Source of the DNA: Opitutia bacterium UBA7397
GTDB taxonomy: Bacteria; Verrucomicrobiota; Verrucomicrobiia; Opitutales; UBA953
NCBI GenBank assembly: GCA_002470605.1
Contig: DKND01000002.1
Span: 8,424-20,791, forward strand
Direction: 5' to 3'
Length of the DNA: 12,368 bases
Shown: positions 1 through 5,838 of the stretch, one piece after another
Layout of the letters: each line of letters begins with the position of its first letter
How positions within the stretch are numbered: the stretch's first letter is position 1
Program-made: the position numbers and the translations under genes
The notes under the pieces: model-generated
Seen by the model: only the letters and a program-made list of their open reading frames with translations
The model's database searches: none
What the model was told of the DNA's origin: nothing

Positions 1-117
1 CCTGCTGCCCCTTCCGCTGCTGCTGCTAAGCCAGCCGCAACGGTTCCCGCGACCCCTTCCCAGCCAGTTGCTCCCGCCGCCGCTCCTAAGCCTGCGGCTT
101 CAGCGCCGGCCAAGTAA
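1..117 (+). CDS. 3' end of an unidentified gene with an Ala/Pro/Lys-rich C-terminal tail (partial)
   Basis: Frame 1 is open from the first base to a TAA at 115-117 and encodes 38 residues made almost only of Ala, Pro, Lys, Ser, Thr, Val and Gln (for example PAAAPKPAASAPAK). Such low-complexity tails are usually disordered linkers or termini of cell-envelope, translation or nucleic-acid-binding proteins, so the tail does not identify the gene. The next gene begins about 10 nt downstream on the same strand, which suggests an operon. The codon use (GCC/GCT, CCT/CCC) is like that of the neighbours, which supports real coding. An alternative is chance openness of GC-rich DNA, but the sharp end just before the next signal peptide argues against that. 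The body of the protein lies outside the window. Confidence 0.6.
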   Translation, partial: PAAPSAAAAKPAATVPATPSQPVAPAAAPKPAASAPAK

Positions 118-127
118 ATCGGACCTG

Positions 128-964
128 GTGCGCCTGACCTTACTCAGCTTGTCCGTTCGCTGGGTAATGCTTCTTGGTGCCCTATCGTTATCTGCCCAGC
201 CTCGGGTGGTCGAAGATGGCTTTGCACAGTTAAGTGCGACCGAGGCGGCAAAAACTTTAAGCGACTTTCGTCGTTCGGGTTTAAGTTCCGACGTCTGCTT
301 CAAATTTGAGATCGTACACAAACCACGGAAAGGCGATTCCAGCCTAGCCGTACACGGAACGATCTGGGCTACACATTCCGCCGAAGGCTCCAAGGTCCGC
401 GTCGAAATCCGCCAAGCTGACGGATCGATGGCCCAAGCCTTCATCGCGATGAAAGCTGACACCGAATCGACCCTGTGGCGGGCGCAAGCCGGCCAGGCCG
501 CTGTGTCCTTGCCGACGGGAAGCCTTTCCATTCCGCTAGCGGACGGACTCTTGCTCACACCCTTCGACTTACACCTGCCCTTTACGCATTGGAGCGACAC
601 ACACTACGTCAAAACCGACCAAGCCCGAGGACGTCCCGTGCATTTTTTCGTCGCCAAAAATCCGGCCCAAGGCGAACCCAGCTTCGTCACCTTCGGCCTC
701 GACCGCTCTTACGGCGTACTCGTCCAAGCCGTTAGCATGAATAATCAAAATAAGAGCACCCGCACCTTGCAGGTCGAAGAGTTTGCCAAGACCGACGACC
801 AATGGATTCTGGGTGCATGCAGCGTCCGCGATGAGTCAACCCGGGACGTCGACTTACTCAAAATCACCGAAGCCGCCGTCCACCTCGCATTGCCGGCCGC
901 ACTCTTTGATCCAGCTACGTTGAACCAGGCGGCTGTAGCACCGATCAACTTCAAACCCCTGTAA
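128..964 (+). CDS. LolA-like exported protein (outer-membrane lipoprotein-sorting type)
   Basis: This is a predicted periplasmic protein of about 278 residues. From the GTG at 128 the N-terminus reads MRLTLLSLSVRWVMLLGALSLSAQP, a basic start plus hydrophobic core ending at a signal-peptidase-like SLSA-Q site. The frame is open back to a TTG at 68, but that would overlap the upstream gene by 50 nt and bury the signal peptide. The ATG at 167 would leave a signal peptide too short. The body alternates beta-type segments and contains DGLLLTPFDLHLPF, a YVKTDQARGRPVHFF stretch, FGLDRSYGVLVQAV and a late LPAALFDPATL. This layout resembles LolA/LolB-fold outer-membrane lipoprotein-sorting proteins: a half-barrel that binds a lipid or acyl chain, with a typical 'substrate side-product of fixed residue plus tracking of one aspartate-tyrosine strand'. 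The family call is by resemblance only. No catalytic motif is expected, and the cargo is unknown. It is followed 3 nt later by the Nif3-family gene. Confidence 0.6.
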   Translation: MRLTLLSLSVRWVMLLGALSLSAQPRVVEDGFAQLSATEAAKTLSDFRRSGLSSDVCFKFEIVHKPRKGDSSLAVHGTIWATHSAEGSKVRVEIRQADGSMAQAFIAMKADTESTLWRAQAGQAAVSLPTGSLSIPLADGLLLTPFDLHLPFTHWSDTHYVKTDQARGRPVHFFVAKNPAQGEPSFVTFGLDRSYGVLVQAVSMNNQNKSTRTLQVEEFAKTDDQWILGACSVRDESTRDVDLLKITEAAVHLALPAALFDPATLNQAAVAPINFKPL

Positions 965-967
965 ACC

Positions 968-1723
968 ATGTCCGCCCGCGCTTCTGACATCGTACGTTTC
1001 TGCGACGCCCTCACGCGCCGCTCGGCGATCAAAGATTTCGACGGCGCCAAGAATGGACTACAACATCGTGGCAAAGCCACCGTCAGAAAAGTGGGGGCGG
1101 CCGTGGACGCTGGTTCCGAAGTATTTAAATTAGCCGCGCAAAGAGGCATCGACTTCCTGATTGTCCATCATGGGATTTACTGGCGTCCCGTCTCGCCCGA
1201 ACGGATGGTCAAAAAACAACGTAAGGATACGCTGAAAAAGACCGGCCTGTCGCTGTATTCCAGCCACTTGCCCTTGGACGCCCATCCCGCCATCGGCAAC
1301 AATGCGCTGATCGCCCAAGACCTCGGTTTAAAAATCACCGATTGGTTCGTGGACTACGAAGGCGTACCCATCGCCTGCCTCTGCCGCGGACTCGCGCGTA
1401 ATATTTTAGTTAAACGCCTGAAAGCCAGCTACCCCAAGACCTACAAAGGTATCGAATTCGGCGCGAAGAAACCTCGCCGGATCGCTATCCTCAGCGGAAG
1501 CGGCCGTTCGGCCTTACCCGCGCTCAAACGCCACGGCTGCGACACACTGATCACCGGAGAACTCCGCGAAGAACATTTCAACGAAGCCCAGGAACAAGGC
1601 TGGAACCTCTACCCTTGCGGACACTATGCCACCGAAACCTGGGGCGTCAAAGCGCTAGCAACGGCCGTCGCGACCGAATTCGGCATTCCGTGGGAATTCA
1701 TCGACACGGGTAACCCGCTTTAA
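968..1723 (+). CDS. Nif3/DUF34-family dinuclear metal-centre protein
   Basis: This 251-residue protein belongs to the Nif3-like (YbgI/YqfO, DUF34) family, whose members form toroidal hexamers with a two-metal site in each subunit. The metal ligands are visible: HHG at residues 67-69 within DFLIVHHGIYW, the SSHLPLDAHPAIGNN block with H100 and D104, and the C-terminal H219-x3-E223 pair in CGHYATETWG. The length matches the short bacterial form (about 250 residues) without the inserted PII-like domain of YqfO. It is often labelled GTP cyclohydrolase I type 2, but that activity is not firmly established for the family and I do not assign it. The ATG at 968 lies 3 nt after the upstream stop with no Shine-Dalgarno motif, and gluQRS follows after 12 nt, so this is the middle gene of an operon. 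All key ligands are present, so the family call is secure and the function is not. Confidence 0.92.
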   Translation: MSARASDIVRFCDALTRRSAIKDFDGAKNGLQHRGKATVRKVGAAVDAGSEVFKLAAQRGIDFLIVHHGIYWRPVSPERMVKKQRKDTLKKTGLSLYSSHLPLDAHPAIGNNALIAQDLGLKITDWFVDYEGVPIACLCRGLARNILVKRLKASYPKTYKGIEFGAKKPRRIAILSGSGRSALPALKRHGCDTLITGELREEHFNEAQEQGWNLYPCGHYATETWGVKALATAVATEFGIPWEFIDTGNPL

Positions 1724-1735
1724 CGATTCCCGCCG

Positions 1736-2569
1736 ATGTATCGCGGACGTATCGCCCCGACCCCTACAGGGCTCTTGCACCTCGGCCACGCCCGAACATT
1801 CGCCTTAGCCGCCCAAAGAGCCCAGCAAGCCAACGGGACGCTTATTTATCGCACCGAAGACTTGGATGACGCGCGCTGCCGACCCGTATTTGCCGAGGCA
1901 GCGATCGAAGACCTCCAATGGTTAGGCCTACAGTGGCAAGAAGGCCCGGATATCGGAGGCCCGCATGCTCCTTATGTCCAATCTCAAAGACTCACCTGGT
2001 TCCGCGAGGTTTGGTTGAAGTTGCGACAAAGCGGCCACATCTACCCCTGCGAAAAATCGCGCAAGGATGTCGCGCGCGCCCTCACCGCTCCCCATGCGGA
2101 AGAAGATGCGGAGCCTATTTTCCCGCCTGCCTTAAGGCCCGCTCCCGGAACGGGCAGCGATGCCATGGCCCCCGGTAATAATAACTGGAGGTTTCGCGTA
2201 CCGGACGGAGAAGTAATCCGTTTTGACGACGCCATACAAGGTCCGCAAAGCTTTCAAGCCGGTCAAGATTTCGGCGATTTCTTGGTCTGGCGCAAAGATG
2301 GCTTTCCATCCTACGAACTCGCCGTCGTCGCAGATGACCACGAAATGAAAATCACGGAAGTCGTGCGTGGCGCCGATCTCCTGATTTCGACCGCACGGCA
2401 GCTACTACTCTATCGCGCGCTGGGATGGTCGCCGCCCGCCTGGGCGCACGTCGCTTTGGTATTAGATCAGACCGGACAACGACTATCGAAACGGGCCGAG
2501 GGTCTATCGATTCGTGATTTACGTGCCAAAGGCAAGACCCCGATGGAAATCATCCAAGGTAGCGTCTGA
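1736..2569 (+). CDS. gluQ: Glutamyl-Q tRNA(Asp) synthetase
   Basis: GluQRS (YadB) activates glutamate with ATP and attaches it to the queuosine base at position 34 of tRNA(Asp), not to the 3' end. It is a truncated paralogue of glutamyl-tRNA synthetase without the anticodon-binding domain. The 277-residue length fits the family (about 280-310), while full GltX is about 470-500. Visible class I signatures are the APTPTGLLHLGHA start with HLGH at 15-18 (HIGH motif), the YRTEDLDDAR glutamate/ATP pocket, the FPSYELAVVADDHEMKITEVVRGADLL core, and a KMSKS-like RLSKR at 249-253. The protein stops shortly after this motif. The E. coli enzyme binds zinc with three Cys and one Tyr in the insertion after YPC. 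Here only C105 remains, so the zinc site appears lost. It is the last gene of the + strand run and converges on the thioredoxin genes with a 5-nt gap. No terminator hairpin is obvious. Confidence 0.93.
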   Translation: MYRGRIAPTPTGLLHLGHARTFALAAQRAQQANGTLIYRTEDLDDARCRPVFAEAAIEDLQWLGLQWQEGPDIGGPHAPYVQSQRLTWFREVWLKLRQSGHIYPCEKSRKDVARALTAPHAEEDAEPIFPPALRPAPGTGSDAMAPGNNNWRFRVPDGEVIRFDDAIQGPQSFQAGQDFGDFLVWRKDGFPSYELAVVADDHEMKITEVVRGADLLISTARQLLLYRALGWSPPAWAHVALVLDQTGQRLSKRAEGLSIRDLRAKGKTPMEIIQGSV

Positions 2570-2574
2570 AAACT

Positions 2575-3087
2575 TTACGCCCCTTTCGCAGCCTTCTTCG
2601 CCGCTTCCGTCTTTTGCCCGTCCGGGGCGGCTTCACCTTCTTTTTTCGCCGCACTTAAACGGGGCAAGTATTTTTCTGGACCCGAACCAGGAGAATAGCC
2701 CGTGACTTGAGCCATGGCTTCACCGTTCTTGGGGTCGATGACTAAGACGCAGGGAAAACCTCGGACTTGATATTTTTCTTTGGCTTTCGCATTGCTCGCG
2801 GCTTCCGAAGGAGGAAGTTTTTTTGACTTCGGGAAATCAAGTTTCACCAGGACATAGTCTTTGGCAAAAGCCGCGAAGGCGGGCTTATCGAAAACCTCCT
2901 TGTCGAGCGCGATGCAATAACCGCACCAATCACTACCCGTGAAGTCTACGAGTATTTTCTTATTCTCCTTGAGAGCTACGGCCTTGGCTTCCTCCATGCT
3001 CTTAAGCCATTTGGTCGCGGCCGAGGCCGGCAAGACCCCCATTAAAATCGACAGGAAAACGGCGAGAGAGCGGATAGACGTTATCAT
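2575..3087 (-). CDS. Exported thioredoxin-fold protein (DWCGYC), short paralogue
   Basis: This 170-residue protein has an N-terminal Sec signal peptide (MITSIRSLAVFLSILMGVLPASA, cleavage likely after ASA) followed by one thioredoxin-like domain of the DUF255/Thioredoxin_7 kind. The order is a first helix (KSMEEAKAVALKENKK), the strand ILVDFTGSDWCGYC with redox pair C55/C58, then KEVFDKPAF, a conserved LVKLDFP strand, and the cis-Pro loop GFPCVLVID at P112. The residue after the cis-proline is a third cysteine, C113, where its neighbour has threonine. The C-terminus is an Ala/Lys/Glu-rich tail of about 30 residues. It probably acts in the periplasm as a disulfide reductase or oxidoreductase with unknown substrate. 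It lies 31 nt after the larger paralogue on the same strand, so the pair is probably co-transcribed. The signal peptide makes it unlikely to be the electron donor of the cytoplasmic APS reductase encoded further along. Confidence 0.88.
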   Translation of the reverse strand: MITSIRSLAVFLSILMGVLPASAATKWLKSMEEAKAVALKENKKILVDFTGSDWCGYCIALDKEVFDKPAFAAFAKDYVLVKLDFPKSKKLPPSEAASNAKAKEKYQVRGFPCVLVIDPKNGEAMAQVTGYSPGSGPEKYLPRLSAAKKEGEAAPDGQKTEAAKKAAKGA

Positions 3088-3118
3088 GGGTAGTAAATAT
3101 CGGCTTTAAATAGGGGGC

Positions 3119-3922
3119 TTACTTCGTCTTCGACTTAAGGGCTTCGTCTCGCACGGCGACGACGCGAACCCGAAGTTCTTTTAGTTCTTCGAGGGTGCTG
3201 GAATCTTTGGATTCGGCGAGGACCTCATCGATGACCTTTATGACGGCCTCGTGATCGCCAGGCTTGCACATCGCGACAATCTGGACGCGCGCCTTGAGCA
3301 GGCTGAGCCTTAGCTCTCCGGTGACGTTACGGTCTTTGATGAATTTAGCTAAAACGACCTCAGCTCCGGCCAGGTCTTTTTTCTCCAGCAGCGGATCTAA
3401 TTGAGCGGAAAGCGCATCGGTCAATGCGTGCTCTTTGGCTTCAAATTCCAAACGGGCAGCGAGAGCCTGCTTACCTTCGGCGGTATTTTGACGGCGGAGT
3501 TGCGCTAGGTGTTTCAAGTAACTCTCGGGGCCACCGGCCTGATAGCCGGTCTGAGCATAGACTTCACCCTGCGCATCCAGGAGCAGGATCGTCGGGAAGC
3601 CTTGGATGTTATATTTTTTTGCGAGGGCGTCATTCTTCGCTTTGAGTTCCGGCGCAAGGGTCTTCGAACGAGGAAAATCGATTTCGACCAAGACGAAATA
3701 TTTCGAAGCTTCGGCAAACTGTGGTTGATCAAAGACTTCCTTTTTCAGGCGGATACACCAGCCGCACCAATCACTACCGGTGAAATCAACCAAGATATCT
3801 TTCTTCTCTGCTTGGGCGACTTTCTTGGCAGTCTCCAGATCGGTCAACCAACCCTCCTCACCGGCGGAAAGAGAAACGAAGCTCAGACACAGAGCAACAA
3901 GGGCAAGAAAACAACGAGGCAT
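3119..3922 (-). CDS. Exported thioredoxin-fold protein (DWCGWC) with helical C-terminal extension
   Basis: The 267-residue product has a signal peptide (MPRCFLALVALCLSFVSLSA) and a thioredoxin-like domain at roughly 22-145: ILVDFTGSDWCGWC with redox pair C53/C56, KEVFDQPQF, LVEIDFPRSK, and the cis-Pro loop GFPTILLLD at P110. It shares near-identical blocks with the gene just downstream (ILVDFTGSDWCG, KEVFD, DFP-SK, GFP), which points to tandem duplication. Unlike that paralogue it carries about 120 further residues (about 146-267) that look entirely helical, rich in Leu, Ala, Lys and Glu (for example LEEKKDLAGAEVVLAKF-like segments). This could be a TPR-like or docking module, but I cannot assign it to a family. 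It is probably a periplasmic thiol-disulfide protein. It is divergent from the CbiX-like gene across a 91-bp gap (3923-4013) in which I see no convincing promoter or operator. Confidence 0.88.
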   Translation of the reverse strand: MPRCFLALVALCLSFVSLSAGEEGWLTDLETAKKVAQAEKKDILVDFTGSDWCGWCIRLKKEVFDQPQFAEASKYFVLVEIDFPRSKTLAPELKAKNDALAKKYNIQGFPTILLLDAQGEVYAQTGYQAGGPESYLKHLAQLRRQNTAEGKQALAARLEFEAKEHALTDALSAQLDPLLEKKDLAGAEVVLAKFIKDRNVTGELRLSLLKARVQIVAMCKPGDHEAVIKVIDEVLAESKDSSTLEELKELRVRVVAVRDEALKSKTK

Positions 3923-4013
3923 ACTTGAAGACTACGCTGCTTCCGAAACGAGGCAACCCGGAATCAACCAACCCTGCGTTGCAAATAGGCAGGATATCCC
4001 TCACTTAACTCTC

Positions 4014-5003
4014 ATGGCCGGCACCCGCATCCTCCTTGTCGACAACGGTTCTTATGAACCCGCTGCAACGTTAGCCCTGCGTGGACTGGCCCAAGAAGTC
4101 GGCAAGCTGATCGGCCATCCCGTGCATCCAGTCTCGACAATGCACTCGACCAAGATCGACCCCGCCCTGCTCGGCGGCGTACCCGCGGTCATCTTTGAAG
4201 ACGCCGTCCGGCTGGCCAAACTCGATGGCATCGACGAACTCGTCGTGCTCCCGCTCTTCATCGGGCCCAGCCGCGCGATCACCGAATACCTCCCCAAGGT
4301 CTTCGCCGACGCCCAACCCGGTAAGATGAAGCTCCGTATCCGCGAACCGCTCTTCGGTGACGCTGGCGCTGAACTCACCAGCATGCTCATCGATAATCTG
4401 AAGTCGACCGGATGGACCAAAGGCAGCGGCACCGTGCTGCTCTGTGACCACGGCTCGCCCATTCTCGAAGTGACGGTCTGCCGCAACTCGCTCGCTACCC
4501 AGTTACGAAATCAACTCAGCCTTGAGGATGGCGAGCTTATCGGTTGCTCGATGGAACGGCGCGAGGGACCGGAGTATGCCTTCAATGAACCGTTACTCCA
4601 AAACGCGCTCGGCCTGACAAAACTCAAAGGTGATACCGTCATCTTGATGCTCTTCCTTCTCCCCGGCCGACATGCCGGCAGCGACGGAGACGTTGCGACG
4701 ATCGCCAAAGAGCATGCGCCGGCGGATATCCAAAGCTGGAAAATCAGCCCCCTGCTAGGAACCCACCCGCTGCTACCCCAAGTGCTGGCGGCACGCTTTG
4801 CCGACAAACGGTTGGAATTGTCCGCCAAGCAAGAGACCATCTTGATTGTGCTCCTCGCGTTATTCCTGCCCATAACCTTAGGATACATTCTACCCACGAA
4901 CATCGGTCAGAGCTCATCGGGGCGGACCTTGGTGAGCATTTCCTCAGGCATCATCCTTTGGGCCATTGCCTTCTTCTATTCCCGCTCAAAGCGCCGGAAA
5001 TAA
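4014..5003 (+). CDS. Two-domain CbiX-like sirohydrochlorin chelatase with C-terminal membrane hairpin
   Basis: This family inserts Fe2+ into sirohydrochlorin to make siroheme (SirB role) or Co2+ for cobalamin (CbiX role). Siroheme is favoured here because cobA and cysI are adjacent. The frame is open from 3780, but I start at the ATG at 4014 (329 residues) because MAGTRILLVDNGS is the expected domain start and upstream codons only mirror the opposite-strand gene. Two chelatase half-domains are visible. The N-terminal half (about 4-125) has VDNGS at 9-13 and GPSRA at 84-88, lacking both catalytic histidines. The C-terminal half (about 138-262) keeps them as CDHGSP (H146) and PGRHAG (H220). After L269 come two hydrophobic segments (about 276-293 and 305-322) and a basic RSKRRK end, predicting an inner-membrane hairpin with the enzyme in the cytoplasm. 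Most CbiX/SirB proteins are soluble. It converges on cobA with a 6-nt gap. Confidence 0.85.
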   Translation: MAGTRILLVDNGSYEPAATLALRGLAQEVGKLIGHPVHPVSTMHSTKIDPALLGGVPAVIFEDAVRLAKLDGIDELVVLPLFIGPSRAITEYLPKVFADAQPGKMKLRIREPLFGDAGAELTSMLIDNLKSTGWTKGSGTVLLCDHGSPILEVTVCRNSLATQLRNQLSLEDGELIGCSMERREGPEYAFNEPLLQNALGLTKLKGDTVILMLFLLPGRHAGSDGDVATIAKEHAPADIQSWKISPLLGTHPLLPQVLAARFADKRLELSAKQETILIVLLALFLPITLGYILPTNIGQSSSGRTLVSISSGIILWAIAFFYSRSKRRK

Positions 5004-5009
5004 CTAAAC

Positions 5010-5777
5010 TTAGGCGAACGCCGCGATACGGCCCATCAGGCCCGCATGGCGGGGAGGAGCGACGACGGCACCGACGACCGCGATCAGCGGCGTGGGCAGT
5101 ACGGCAACGTCGACCTTGCCCGTAGCGAGGTCATCTAAAGTTGTGAGCACGTCAGAGGCGCCGTCTTGCGAAACCTTTGAGAGCAGACGAATCGGGAGAT
5201 CCGCTGGCGCGCCGGCGGCGATGAGTTTAACAGCCACCGAAGGTAGCGCCTTGGCTCCCATATAAAGGCAGAGAGTCGCCCCAGTCTGCACGTGAGCCTT
5301 CCAGTTCTGATCCGTACCGTCAGCGCAATGTCCGGTAAGGAAAGTGACGGAGGCGGCTTTTCCGCGATGGGTGAGAGGAAAGGCGGCGTCGGCACCGGCA
5401 GCGGTCGCGGCCGTGACACCCGGCACGACTTCAAAAGGAATACCTTTCGACGCTAAGTGATCCATCTCTTCACCCAAGCGTCCAAAAATGCCAGGGTCGC
5501 CACCCTTGAGACGCACGACTAGTTCACCTTGCAGGGCTTCGCGCACGAGGATGGCGTTGATTTCTTCCTGGGTCGACGAATGCACGCCGCAACGTTTGCC
5601 GACCGGCACGATTTTCGTCGTCGTCGGAATCTCTTGCAAAAGAGCATCTCCCGGGAGCGCGTCATGGATGATCACGTCAGCCTGCTGCAGCAGCCTTAGT
5701 CCCCTCACTGTTATAAGGTCGGGCGCCCCAGGGCCCGCCCCAACAAAGACCACCCGGCCACTGACATTCTTTACCAT
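5010..5777 (-). CDS. cobA: Uroporphyrinogen-III C-methyltransferase (SUMT)
   Basis: SUMT transfers two methyl groups from S-adenosylmethionine to uroporphyrinogen III at C2 and C7, giving precorrin-2, the branch point for siroheme and cobalamin. The 255-residue length fits the single-domain enzyme (CobA/SirA) with no fused dehydrogenase-chelatase part as in CysG. The signature elements are the SAM-binding VGAGPGAPDLIT at 12-23, the DVIIHDAL segment, RLKGGDP at 89-95 followed by FGRLGEE, the PGVTAATAAGA loop with PLTHRG, the FLTGHCADG stretch and the LCLYMGAKAL strand. It starts 61 bp from cysI on the opposite strand and shares that AT-rich intergenic DNA, so siroheme supply and sulfite reductase are probably regulated together. 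The ATG at 5777 fits the family start, and no Shine-Dalgarno motif is at normal spacing (a GGGG lies 14 nt upstream, too far). The pathway role is sure; use for siroheme rather than B12 is inferred from context. Confidence 0.95.
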   Translation of the reverse strand: MVKNVSGRVVFVGAGPGAPDLITVRGLRLLQQADVIIHDALPGDALLQEIPTTTKIVPVGKRCGVHSSTQEEINAILVREALQGELVVRLKGGDPGIFGRLGEEMDHLASKGIPFEVVPGVTAATAAGADAAFPLTHRGKAASVTFLTGHCADGTDQNWKAHVQTGATLCLYMGAKALPSVAVKLIAAGAPADLPIRLLSKVSQDGASDVLTTLDDLATGKVDVAVLPTPLIAVVGAVVAPPRHAGLMGRIAAFA

Positions 5778-5838
5778 TTATTTAAACTTGACCCCTATTT
5801 ATGTAATCATAGGTAAAGATATCAAGTTAAATCAATCT
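5778..5838. promoter_or_regulatory. Divergent cobA/cysI promoter region with nested inverted repeats
   Basis: These 61 bp are about 25% GC, much lower than the flanking genes. Two dyads are visible: ACTTGA at 5786-5791 with TCAAGT at 5822-5827 (nearly extended by flanking TTTAA/TTAAA), and inside it CCTAT at 5794-5798 with ATAGG at 5809-5813. The centres differ by 3 bp, so they may be two sites or one imperfect operator. For cobA (minus strand) a candidate -35 TTGATA (5825-5820) and -10 CATAAA (5803-5798) with a 16-bp spacer would put a start about 14 nt before the ATG. For cysI a TTGACC at 5788-5793 could be a -35, but no good -10 follows at 17 bp. The regulator is unknown. Binding of a sulfur- or cysteine-responsive factor is inference from position only. 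Confidence 0.5.

Noticed and set aside
2575..3922. The thioredoxin-like proteins as electron donors for the nearby APS reductase
   Set aside because: Both have clear signal peptides, so they should act outside the cytoplasm, while CysH is cytoplasmic.
3780..4013. A longer N-terminus for the CbiX-like protein
   Set aside because: The extension is antisense to the thioredoxin gene and lacks family resemblance. The chelatase fold starts at MAGTRILLVD.
3923..4013. A divergent promoter between the thioredoxin gene and the CbiX-like gene
   Set aside because: The position demands promoters, but only a weak TTGCAA at 3979-3984 is visible, with no good -10 at proper spacing, so no site is called.
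5488..5838. A 117-codon in-frame N-terminal extension of CysI
   Set aside because: It mirrors the opposite-strand cobA gene and crosses the AT-rich promoter region. CysI family proteins start near the ATG at 5839.
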